A stretch of 43,072 nt of DNA from CAZRXG01 sp964603985 (GTDB taxonomy: Bacteria; Chloroflexota; Anaerolineae; Aggregatilineales; UBA3940). The notes under the pieces are model-generated. The model worked only from the letters and a program-made list of their open reading frames with translations, searched no databases and was not told the DNA's origin. A program made the position numbers and the translations under genes. The DNA lies in the NCBI GenBank assembly GCA_964603985.1, contig CAZRXG010000038.1, forward strand, positions 1 through 43,072, given 5' to 3'. This document shows positions 7,762 through 14,987 of the stretch, in pieces. The first letter of the stretch is position 1. The number at the start of each line of letters is the position of its first letter.

Positions 7762-9207
7762 TCACGGGAACTCTTCACGCACCCATTGTAGCGGATCAAC
7801 CTGAATCCCCCCAACCCACATTTCCCAATGCAGGTGTGAAGCCGTCGACAGGCCGGTGTTGCCGACGGTTCCTATTTGCTGACCGGTGGTGACCACGTCA
7901 CCGGGGTTGACCAGGATGCTGGACTGGTGCCAGTAGCCGGTATACACCCCCCAACCGTGATCGACGATGGTAGCCAGGCCACGCACATCGAGCAAACCGG
8001 TATCGACAACGACGCCGTCCGCCGGTGCGTAAACCGGCGTGCCGGTCGAGGCGGCCAGGTCAGTCCCCGCGTGGAACGAGTTAAACCCACCATCGTTGTA
8101 AGATCGAACGGTGCCGAAGGCTGAGGTCATCACGCCGGGCGCAGGCAGCAGGAGCAGACCGTCCCAGCGGCGCTGGGGGGTGAAACCGCTCATCATCTGG
8201 GCAATGTAGCGAAACTCGTCCTGCACAGCCTGCGCGTCGTCCAGGATCGCCGCCACCGCCGGTGGGAGCCGGACTACCTCGCGATCATATCGTCCATCGA
8301 TCACCAGGATCGACTTGCTGAGCGACCAGACCCGCCCATTCTCGTCCTCGAAGCTCAACGTCAGAGGGCACAGGCCAGGCTCAGTCCAGCGATGCACCCC
8401 GAACACCGCCTGATGCAGCACGCCCTCGGAGACGACGTTCAGCTCAGCGGAGAGAAAAGAACCGCGCAGCGTGCCGGGCACGCTCGTCGTGACGCGCAGC
8501 CCCCCGCTACGCCCCTGCTCAAGCGGGACGGGGTGGAACTCAACCGACTCCCAGGGATCGGGCAGGAGAGTCGTAGGGGCAGCCTCGGAGGGGACGACCA
8601 GCATCCGCCCCGGCGAGACGACCACCGGGTCCGCGATGCCGTTACGCAAAGCCAGCTCGAACAGGTTACTGTTGCTCCGCAGAGCCACATGCCACAAAGC
8701 CTCGCCCTCGCCAAGCCGGGCCAGACTCCCCTCACCATACCAGGCAGGCTGCTCAACCGGGGGGATGCTCACCCGCTGGCCGACATACAGCCCCAGCGGG
8801 TTGACGGCTTTGAGCAAGGCCCCCAGACTCTCGACCGAGACGCCGTAGCGCCCGGCCAGTGTGTACAGGTTGTCATCGAAGCCGACGATGACCTGCTGAT
8901 CGGACATGCCTGCCGCCGCGCTGCCGGAGCGTGGTATCAGCAGGCGCTGACCGACGAAAAGATCGTCCCCCTCCTCCAGGCCGTTGGCCTGCCGGATCTC
9001 GTCCACCGTGATGGCATACAACGCAGCAATGTCGGGGAGCGTCTCGTCTTGCTGAACGACGTGGATCGTGATCGGCGATGTGTCGGGACCGCCCGTAGAA
9101 TCCTGGGCCAGCGCAGGCTGTCCTGCGAAGGCCAGGAGCACCAACACCACTACCGGCCAGAGAAGCATGCCGGAGAAAAGGCCCGGCTTAAACGTCCACC
9201 GCTTCAA
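7762..9207 (-). CDS. Secreted peptidoglycan hydrolase: three LysM domains plus M23 metallopeptidase
   Basis: This enzyme is likely to cleave peptidoglycan cross-bridges outside the membrane. A signal peptide (hydrophobic about 12-30, cleavage after PALA) is followed by LysM repeats at about 48-92, 106-149 and 163-205, which bind glycan. A spacer with an Ig-like or beta-rich segment (about 215-305) comes next. The M23 domain lies at about 355-475, with zinc ligands in FHAGTD (His379, Asp383) and HLH (His458, His460), plus YWHQ His427. All catalytic residues are present. The start at 9207 sits inside the end of the DUF192 gene (20-base overlap), so translation is coupled. It may act in daughter-cell separation or wall turnover. 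No terminator was found behind it. Confidence 0.95.
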   Translation of the reverse strand: MKRWTFKPGLFSGMLLWPVVVLVLLAFAGQPALAQDSTGGPDTSPITIHVVQQDETLPDIAALYAITVDEIRQANGLEEGDDLFVGQRLLIPRSGSAAAGMSDQQVIVGFDDNLYTLAGRYGVSVESLGALLKAVNPLGLYVGQRVSIPPVEQPAWYGEGSLARLGEGEALWHVALRSNSNLFELALRNGIADPVVVSPGRMLVVPSEAAPTTLLPDPWESVEFHPVPLEQGRSGGLRVTTSVPGTLRGSFLSAELNVVSEGVLHQAVFGVHRWTEPGLCPLTLSFEDENGRVWSLSKSILVIDGRYDREVVRLPPAVAAILDDAQAVQDEFRYIAQMMSGFTPQRRWDGLLLLPAPGVMTSAFGTVRSYNDGGFNSFHAGTDLAASTGTPVYAPADGVVVDTGLLDVRGLATIVDHGWGVYTGYWHQSSILVNPGDVVTTGQQIGTVGNTGLSTASHLHWEMWVGGIQVDPLQWVREEFP

Positions 9208-9565
9208 AGATCAACACATCTCCTATGTCAACGCGCTCAAGCAGCTCAGGGCGCGCTTCGAGCGTATAGCGGGCCGCCTGCGCCGGTACGTAGGCCAGCC
9301 GCCAGGGGCGGGCAAGGACCTTGTCCACCACGCAAAACCCGTCATCCAGCCACACGGCGGCGATGGGGAAGGCCATAAACAGCATATGGATGGCCGTCGC
9401 AGACCGACCGGCGCGCCGCTCAACCAGCAACAACCCGTCGGTGGGTGCCAGCTCGCGACGAAACATGAGGCCCCTGAGCTTGCAGCCAAACGAATCGCAC
9501 CAGCGAACTCGCTCGAGCAAGACATCACGACCGGACGCGTGGATTATCCGTCCTGTTTTTTGCAC
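9188..9565 (-). CDS. DUF192 family protein
   Basis: The 125-residue protein has the family pattern: CDSFGCKLRGLMFR near the N-terminus, DGLLLV, then AIHMLFMAFPIAAVWLD and the RPWRLAYVP and YTLEARPE segments, closing with a GD-containing strand. DUF192 is a small beta-rich domain of unknown function, usually secreted. Here no signal peptide precedes it, so the protein appears cytoplasmic unless the start is wrong. GTG at 9565 was chosen because the promoter at 9618-9646 excludes longer starts and AGGTG lies just upstream. It overlaps the LysM-M23 gene by 20 bases. Function cannot be said beyond this pairing. Confidence 0.88.
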   Translation of the reverse strand: MQKTGRIIHASGRDVLLERVRWCDSFGCKLRGLMFRRELAPTDGLLLVERRAGRSATAIHMLFMAFPIAAVWLDDGFCVVDKVLARPWRLAYVPAQAARYTLEARPELLERVDIGDVLIFEAVDV

Positions 9566-9617
9566 TCCACACCTGCTGCTGCACAATGACGTAAACAGAC
9601 GCCTGTGGCAGAAAGAG

Positions 9618-9646
9618 ATTGTATCCCTGCCTGAGACACACCACAA
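9618..9646 (-). promoter_or_regulatory. Promoter of the DUF192 - LysM/M23 operon
   Basis: Minus strand: TTGTGG, a 17-base spacer, TACAAT. It lies between the upstream regulator's terminator and the chosen GTG start, leaving a leader of about 45 bases. Confidence 0.6.
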
Positions 9647-9660
9647 GAGTCACCGGCCAA

Positions 9661-9685
9661 AACACAAAAAGGGCGCACAGCGCCC
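9661..9685 (-). terminator. Intrinsic terminator of the first response regulator
   Basis: Stem GGGCGC/GCGCCC with a three-base loop, followed on the minus strand by TTTTTGTGTT. Its sequence is shared with the terminator of the tandem paralogue. Confidence 0.85.
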
Positions 9686-9717
9686 CCGCAACCGACGGAT
9701 AGCCCCCAAGTCTGCTG

Positions 9718-10125
9718 CTAAGCCCTGATGCTGTCGTCGCCCAGCACTTTCGCAATACTGTCTAATAACTCGGCCCGGTCAAAGGGCTTCTTGATGAAGT
9801 CCTGTACTCTTGCAACATCCAACGACAACTGTTCGGTCAGAGAATCGGTCTTGGCAGTTATGACAATGACGGGGATCGTTTTCAGGTGTTCGTCGGCCTT
9901 CATCTCGGTGTACACACCCCAGCCGTCCACCACCGGCATCATCAAATCGAGCAGGACAAGATCGGGTTTCTCCCTGGCAATGGCTTCCAGGCCCTCTCGA
10001 CCGCCCAGGGCACCGATCACCTCAAAACCAAGATCACTCAGAACCAACTCGATGAACTGGATCATCCCTGGCTCGTCTTCAACAATCACTACCTTGCGCC
10101 TTGTCCGGTCGGCTTTTTCTGCCAT
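9718..10125 (-). CDS. Single-domain response regulator (CheY-like), tandem copy 1
   Basis: A receiver domain fills the whole 135 residues and there is no output domain. Acidic pocket VEDE (16-19), phosphoacceptor Asp60 in LVLLDLMMP, switch Thr in VIVITAK and Lys113 in IKKPF are all present. It would pass or sink phosphoryl groups in a phosphorelay, or act by protein contact. It closely resembles the gene at 10554-10961 (same length, same REKPDLVLLDLMMP block, same tail motif), so the two arose by tandem duplication. No kinase is adjacent. A terminator follows it directly, and a palindromic element lies upstream. Confidence 0.95.
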   Translation of the reverse strand: MAEKADRTRRKVVIVEDEPGMIQFIELVLSDLGFEVIGALGGREGLEAIAREKPDLVLLDLMMPVVDGWGVYTEMKADEHLKTIPVIVITAKTDSLTEQLSLDVARVQDFIKKPFDRAELLDSIAKVLGDDSIRA

Positions 10126-10253
10126 GGCAACCTGGATAGTCCCAACAACTATACGCTTACGCTGATACGTTTTATTTTACCGCCCCGTGGGGAGGGCGCG
10201 CAATAATCACTGCGCGGCGGGTGTTTGGATTTGGGGGTGAGTCGTTTGTCTTA

Positions 10254-10380
10254 CCCCCTGTTAATCCGGTCATGGTTTGCCCCCCACCCCCCGGCCCCTC
10301 CCCCACATTCCGCGCCTGACGGCGCTGGGGGGAGGGGAGTAGCCAAACGAACCGGCATTCCCGTCATGGCCGGATTAAAT
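10254..10380. repeat. Palindromic element between the two response regulator genes
   Basis: Outer arms TTAATCCGGTCATG (about 10260) and CATGGCCGGATTAA (about 10364-10377) are inverted copies with one mismatch. Inside, CCCCTCCCCC pairs with GGGGGGAGGGG. There is no open frame of interest. It resembles the other C/G-rich palindromic repeats in style but is not the same sequence. With the terminator at 10489-10516 it accounts for most of the 428-base gap 10126-10553; the rest shows only a weak TATAGT upstream of the first regulator. Confidence 0.6.
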
Positions 10381-10488
10381 ACTCAAGGTGCATCAATGGG
10401 GGACAAGAACCAACTTAATGGGGCACCGGTGCAGCAAGCAGTCTTTTGTGTAGAAAGGACCTATTTTCACTTGCCCTGAACATGAGCC

Positions 10489-10516
10489 AAAACACAAAGA
10501 AGGGCGCATGACGCCC
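10489..10516 (-). terminator. Intrinsic terminator of the second response regulator
   Basis: Stem GGGCG/CGCCC with a five-base loop, followed on the minus strand by TTCTTTGTGTTTT. The bases GCCAAAACACAAA before the stem match those at the first regulator's terminator, so the duplication took in the terminator. Confidence 0.8.
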
Positions 10517-10553
10517 CTCCCACATCCACCGGTGTAGATTCCCAGGCTCCGGG

Positions 10554-10961
10554 CTATGCCCTCAAATTCTCGTCATCCAGCACCCTGGCAATGCTGTTCA
10601 GCAGCTCGGCAGGCCCAAAAGGCTTGGTGATGTAATCCTGCACCTTGGCGATGTACAGGCCCAGCGTCTTGTCGATATTCCTGGCCTTGGCCGTGACGAC
10701 AATGACGGGGACCGTCTCCATGTACTCGTCGGCCTTCATCTGCTGATACACATCCCAGCCACTCATCCCCGGCATCATCAGGTCAAGTAGAACGAGGTCG
10801 GGCTTCTCCCTGGCGATAGCCTCAAGGCCCTCCGGGCCTCCTGTTGCGCTGATGACCTCAAAGCCGTGGTTCTCCAATATCAGCGCGATGAGTTGAATCA
10901 TCGCAGGATCGTCCTCGATAACCACCACTCTGCGTAATTTTTGCTCGCCTTCGTCGGCCAT
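10554..10961 (-). CDS. Single-domain response regulator (CheY-like), tandem copy 2
   Basis: The 135-residue receiver has no output domain. IEDD acidic pocket, phosphoacceptor Asp60 (VLLDLMMP), Thr in VVTAK and Lys113 (ITKPF) are intact. ATG at 10961 is chosen over an upstream in-frame TTG because GAGGG sits just before it and it makes the protein the same length as its paralogue. The loops after strand 3 and around helix 4 differ most between the copies (VVDGWGVYTE against GMSGWDVYQQ), which is where partner choice is usually set, so the two may answer to different kinases or targets. It has its own promoter and terminator. Confidence 0.95.
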   Translation of the reverse strand: MADEGEQKLRRVVVIEDDPAMIQLIALILENHGFEVISATGGPEGLEAIAREKPDLVLLDLMMPGMSGWDVYQQMKADEYMETVPVIVVTAKARNIDKTLGLYIAKVQDYITKPFGPAELLNSIARVLDDENLRA

Positions 10962-11017
10962 GATACCCTCAACAATCAACAGGAAGTATTAACCGAATGC
11001 TCACAGCACCGCGCCCT

Positions 11018-11047
11018 ATTGTACTTCTGCCCGGCAGCAATCCGCAA
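11018..11047 (-). promoter_or_regulatory. Promoter of the second response regulator
   Basis: Minus strand: TTGCGG, an 18-base spacer, TACAAT. It is squeezed between the dinG stop and the regulator, giving a leader of about 50 bases. Confidence 0.6.
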
Positions 11048-11050
11048 GTA

Positions 11051-13867
11051 TCATCCCATCGCCAGCCACATGACGGCAGCGGCGGGCAGGTCGGCCAGCC
11101 GACCCTGCCGCACCGTGCACTGAGGCAGCGAGTCCAGGAATAAGTGACCGTAACGCTTGCTGATGACCCGGCGATCAAAGATGGCGACGACGCCACGGTC
11201 GTCCCGCCGCCGGATCAGGCGACCGAAGCCCTGCCGGAAGCGCAGGATCGCCTCCGGCACCGCGTACTCCATGAAGGGGTTGGCGAACTGTTCGCCGCGC
11301 GCGGCAAAGAGTGGATCGCTGGGCACACTGAACGGCAACCGGACAATGACCAGCACACTCAGGTCGGCACCGGGAATATCGATCCCCTCCCAGAAAGAAC
11401 GCGTCCCCATCAACACGGACTTTTCGCTCTCTAAAAAGCCCTCCAGAAGCTGCATCCGGCTGATCCCGTGACTCTGGTCATAGACCACGATGTCTTCCTG
11501 GGCCAGCGTGTCGGCGATTGCGTTGGACGTTCGCCGCAACTGGGCATAGCTGGTAAAGAGAACCAGCGCCCGGCCTTCCGTCGCGCGGCACAACTCCAGG
11601 ACACCCTCCTCAACCGCGCTCTGGTACTGGTCACGGTTGGCCGGTTCAGGGATGTCATTGACCAGATAGAGCAGGGTGCTGGATTCGTAGTCAAACGGTG
11701 AGCCGATGACAACTTCCTCCACTCCGTCCGCGCTCAGCCGGTCGCGGATGTAGGCGAACGACCCATCGGTCCGCATCGTCGCGCTGGTCATGATGATGGT
11801 CTCTTTGGCATCCCACAGATACTCCTGTACCAGTGGGCCGACGTTCAGCGGCGCGGCGTGAAGAGAGATCCGGTCGTGTTCGGGCCGAAACTCGGCCCAG
11901 TAGACGGTGTTTGGATCAGGCTCGCTGACAAGCTCCTCCAAGCGCCTGTGCAACTCCTGGAGGTGGCGAGCGACGGCCCCCACCCCGGCAAGCAGGTCGT
12001 CGTACTGGTCAATGCCAAAGCCCGACAGTTGGGACAGGCCGGACAGCAACTCGTCCATCGACTTCGCTATGGTCGAGGTGAACTGGCTCAGGTTATCCCA
12101 GTGAACCCCCACCTCAGCCCAGGCAGGCTGGCGGCGAAGGGCTTCCAGGATACGAATCTGCTGGGCATATTCGCTGTGGGGGATGCGCACCTGACTCCTT
12201 AAAAACTGCTGCAACACCTCAAAAAACAAATCCACGTGCTGGCCCATGAACGAAGCGGCTTCGGAGATCGTGTGGACAAAGCCCTCCAGCGTGGTGAAGT
12301 ATCCCTCCGGGACAACACCCCGGCACTGGCGCAGCGTTTCGCCGAGCAGGCCCGTCGTGGGAGTGCCCAGCTCGGCGATGCGGCGCTTGATGGCATCCGC
12401 GTCGGTACGGAAGCTCATGCCGTTGGTTATGGCCCCTTCCAGATGATGGACCTCGTCGACAACCAGATAGTCGTAATCGGGCAGAACCCGGCCCTCGCTG
12501 GCGACATCGGACAGAAGCAGGGCGTGATTGACGATGACGATGTGAGCGGCTTCCGCCGCCCTGCGTGCCTGGTAGAAGGGACAGCTCCCGCCCATCTGCG
12601 TAAAGCAGCGAGTCAGGGTGCAGCCCTCGTCTTCCGCGCTGAGGCGACGCCAGACAGCCTCCTCGACCGGCCCGCGCAGGGTGATCTGGCCCCGGTCCCC
12701 GCTCCGGTTAGTGGTCAGCCAGACGAGCAGGCGGGCAAGCATCTGCATCTCTTCGGGGGAAGTCGGCCCCCGACGGCGCAGGGCGGCCAGACGGCGCGGG
12801 CAGAGGTAATTGGCGCGTCCTTTCAGCACCGCTACCCTGAGCGGAATATTCAGTGCTGCCTGCACGAGAGGGGTATCTTTGTTGATCAACTGCTCTTGCA
12901 GGTTGATGGTGTTGGTGCTGACGATCACCCGCTTATTGTTCTGCACCGCAAAAATGGCCGCCGGGAGCAGGTAGGCCAGCGACTTGCCCACCCCCGTCGG
13001 GGCCTCCACCAGAACGTGCTTCCCCTCGTTGAAGGCCTCGGCGACCTTCCTCAGCATAGAAACCTGCTGCTCCCGGTGCTCGTAATCCGGGAAAGCCTCG
13101 GCCAGCCTCCCCCCCGGCTCGATGACCGCGGCCGCTTCGTCCAGGTCAAGCGGCTTGAGCGATGACCTGGGGCGTAGAGCGTCGCCGACATCCTGCGGGG
13201 CGGCAAACAGCATGCCGAGGGCCTCATCCAGCTCGTCGGCAGAAGGGAGCGCATCCGGGGCGGTGAACGTCTCCCCGGCACGCTCTTTCAAGGCCGCCTC
13301 AAAAAACGGTGCGCCATCCCAGGGCATCGTGTGGCCCGCCCGGACAATCTCGGCCAGCGTATCGAGCGGCAGGGTGAGCACCTTCTCCCAAAGCTCGCCG
13401 TATACGCCAGCCGTCATGTAAGCGTCGGCCAGGGCACGGTGAGCATCACCAATCGGGACGCCGAACAGGACGGCCAGAGAGCTGAGACTGTAGCGTGGTA
13501 TATCGGGCCGCAGGACAGAAGCCAGGGCGTAGGTGTCGATCACAGTGTTTTGAAGCGACAGACCGTTCAGGGATAGAAAGTTGAGGTCAAAGCGCACATT
13601 GTGCCCCAGGACAGGCGCAGCGCCAATGAAGCGCCTGAGCTGCGGCAGCACCTTGGAGAAGCGTGGAGCGCCTTCTACGTCGCCGTCGCTTATACCGGTC
13701 AACTGCGTGATGGACGGCGGGATCGGGCAGCCGGGGTCAACCAGGGACTGCCATTCGTCCAGTATCTCATCGCCCTGAAATTTGACCGCGCCAATCTCAA
13801 TAATGCGATCATAGTCCGGGTCGAGGCCTGTGGTTTCAAGATCCACCGCGACGATGGTGCCGCGCAT
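11051..13867 (-). CDS. dinG: DinG-type ATP-dependent helicase with N-terminal DEDDh 3'-5' exonuclease
   Basis: An exonuclease domain (about 1-165) carries all DEDDh residues: Asp9 and Glu11 in VDLETTG, Asp94 in GHNVRFDLNFL, His143 and Asp148 in DAHRALADAY. The XPD/DinG-like superfamily 2 helicase follows: Walker A EAPTGVGKS (Lys295), four cysteines for an iron-sulfur cluster (Cys356, 416, 421, 429), the DEVHH box (471-475), and a motif VI QGFGRLIRRRDDRG near the C-terminus. This exonuclease-helicase layout is known from Firmicutes and Chloroflexota DinG proteins. It acts on DNA, probably unwinding R-loops or damaged duplex. ATG at 13867 follows AAAGG. Its leader is long and structured (13868-14167), which is unusual for such a gene. 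Confidence 0.96.
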   Translation of the reverse strand: MRGTIVAVDLETTGLDPDYDRIIEIGAVKFQGDEILDEWQSLVDPGCPIPPSITQLTGISDGDVEGAPRFSKVLPQLRRFIGAAPVLGHNVRFDLNFLSLNGLSLQNTVIDTYALASVLRPDIPRYSLSSLAVLFGVPIGDAHRALADAYMTAGVYGELWEKVLTLPLDTLAEIVRAGHTMPWDGAPFFEAALKERAGETFTAPDALPSADELDEALGMLFAAPQDVGDALRPRSSLKPLDLDEAAAVIEPGGRLAEAFPDYEHREQQVSMLRKVAEAFNEGKHVLVEAPTGVGKSLAYLLPAAIFAVQNNKRVIVSTNTINLQEQLINKDTPLVQAALNIPLRVAVLKGRANYLCPRRLAALRRRGPTSPEEMQMLARLLVWLTTNRSGDRGQITLRGPVEEAVWRRLSAEDEGCTLTRCFTQMGGSCPFYQARRAAEAAHIVIVNHALLLSDVASEGRVLPDYDYLVVDEVHHLEGAITNGMSFRTDADAIKRRIAELGTPTTGLLGETLRQCRGVVPEGYFTTLEGFVHTISEAASFMGQHVDLFFEVLQQFLRSQVRIPHSEYAQQIRILEALRRQPAWAEVGVHWDNLSQFTSTIAKSMDELLSGLSQLSGFGIDQYDDLLAGVGAVARHLQELHRRLEELVSEPDPNTVYWAEFRPEHDRISLHAAPLNVGPLVQEYLWDAKETIIMTSATMRTDGSFAYIRDRLSADGVEEVVIGSPFDYESSTLLYLVNDIPEPANRDQYQSAVEEGVLELCRATEGRALVLFTSYAQLRRTSNAIADTLAQEDIVVYDQSHGISRMQLLEGFLESEKSVLMGTRSFWEGIDIPGADLSVLVIVRLPFSVPSDPLFAARGEQFANPFMEYAVPEAILRFRQGFGRLIRRRDDRGVVAIFDRRVISKRYGHLFLDSLPQCTVRQGRLADLPAAAVMWLAMG

Positions 13868-13932
13868 GGAATAACCTTTCTAGGAGCCGTCATCAACGCG
13901 GAGCAGCCCACAAACGAGTGAACGGCAAACCT

Positions 13933-14142
13933 CAAAATCCCTAACCACTACCAGAGGTAGTGGCTTCTCCGGGATTTTGTCCCTTCGGGAACCGGTTTGC
14001 TTGGGCACTCCATCAGGGCTTCGCCCTGCGGAGCCTTCGGCTCCGGCCATTCCTCCCCCACCAAAGGTGGGGGCTTCATGGAAATGGAGTGAAGATACCT
14101 TGAGGAGCAAAGGTGGGGGAATCGCCAACCTTACTCCTCAAG
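13933..14142 (-). ncRNA. Chain of hairpins in the dinG leader; candidate IS200/IS605 right-end or omega-RNA remnant
   Basis: Stems, in window order: CAAAATCCC/GGGATTTTG (13933-13941 with 13971-13979) enclosing CCACTACC/GGTAGTGG (13945-13963); TCCC/GGGA; CAGGGC/GCCCTG (14014-14028); CGGAGCC/GGCTCCG (14029-14045); CCCCCACC/GGTGGGGG (14055-14073); CTTGAGGAG/CTCCTCAAG (14099-14142). Two of the stems end in the same CTTC and have related arms. On the minus strand the order of small tetraloop hairpins followed by a stem and GGTTAGGGATTTTGAGG recalls the 3' scaffold and right end of TnpB elements, but no tnpB is present. Alternatively it is a regulatory leader of dinG. It fills the 356-base gap 13868-14223 together with the promoter. 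Confidence 0.5.
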
Positions 14143-14202
14143 CGCGCAGACAAGCGCGCAAACAGCGCGTTAGATTGTAACGGGGTAAATGCCATGAGAC
14201 AA
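14139..14202 (-). promoter_or_regulatory. dinG promoter followed by GCGC iterons
   Basis: Minus strand: TTGTCT (14202-14197), a 17-base spacer, TACAAT (14179-14174), then CTAACGCGC, TGTTTGCGCGC and TTGTCTGCGCGC in the first transcribed bases at 11-12 base spacing. The predicted start near 14167 makes a leader of about 300 bases for dinG that contains all the hairpins. Confidence 0.55.
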
Positions 14203-14223
14203 ACGGCTATACGGGGCCCGATT

Positions 14224-14739
14224 TCAGCGGTCGGCCTCGTGCCTGACGACCACGCAGCACTCCTCAAGTCGTCCCAGCAGCAGGTCGTAGTCTTCAAGCG
14301 CATCGGGCGTGATGATGATCGTCTGCCGGAACCCCTGCCCGTACACCAGGCCCGGCAGCCGGTTCAAGGGGGAGAGACCCTCGTAGATGCCGATGCTGGC
14401 GATCTCAAGCTGCGCGCCGGTCTGGCCGCCTTCACGCGCAAAGACGACCACCCGGTCGATGGCGTTCCAGGGGACAAAACGCTCCGGCAAGAGCAGGCGG
14501 TTGATCACCAGCCCCTCATCAATCACCACGATCTCACACACCGACACCAGCGAACTGATGGCGACGTAAAGCAAAAACAAAAGCGCCACGAACTCGACCA
14601 TCTTGATGCGCGGCGCAGCCAGCCACACACAAAGCAGGGTCAACACCAGCATCGTGACCGGCAGCCAGAGGCGGATGCCGGGCCGTCTAAAGCGATGACG
14701 TGACAGAACTTCGCTGTCAGGCAGTGGAAACTTCGGCAT
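14224..14739 (-). CDS. Small membrane protein with bacterial PH-like domain
   Basis: The 171-residue protein has two adjacent membrane helices (about 25-42 and 49-67), then a beta-rich cytoplasmic-type domain starting VVIDEGLVINRLLLPERFVPWNAIDRVVVF and ending in a helix (EDYDLLLGRLEECCVVV). The pattern of two helices followed by a strand pair around V-W-x-x-I is that of small bacterial PH-like/DUF membrane proteins. Function is unknown. A similar architecture occurs at 32789-33472. It is upstream of dinG on the same strand, but dinG has its own promoter. Its own promoter is unclear; TATGAT occurs about 20 bases before the start. The 248 bases up to the next gene hold nothing else I can support. 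Confidence 0.75.
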   Translation of the reverse strand: MPKFPLPDSEVLSRHRFRRPGIRLWLPVTMLVLTLLCVWLAAPRIKMVEFVALLFLLYVAISSLVSVCEIVVIDEGLVINRLLLPERFVPWNAIDRVVVFAREGGQTGAQLEIASIGIYEGLSPLNRLPGLVYGQGFRQTIIITPDALEDYDLLLGRLEECCVVVRHEADR

Positions 14740-14987
14740 AGCGTATCACAGCGATGGTATCATATCGGGCATCAGCCTGCCTCGACCGGTGTTTTCTTCG
14801 CGGTCGACCAATTGTACCTCACAAGCGAACAAGTGGAAGGCCCGCGCGACTTTTCAACCGGAACATCCACATAACAAACCACCTCCTGCTTCACAGACCA
14901 CCCCTAAACTTACTACAAACACCCTGAATGTGCAGAAGCGGAACCGACATGGTATGCTATCAACGTGTTTGAGGAGAGATTGGCAAA

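Noticed and set aside
10225..10479. Short open frame across the palindrome between the two regulators
   Set aside because: It runs through the palindromic arms and a proline-rich C tract; no start signal.
12236..13165. Open frame of about 300 codons opposite dinG (and a similar one at 8392-9378 opposite the LysM-M23 gene)
   Set aside because: Both mirror the codon bias of the real gene on the other strand and show no domain.
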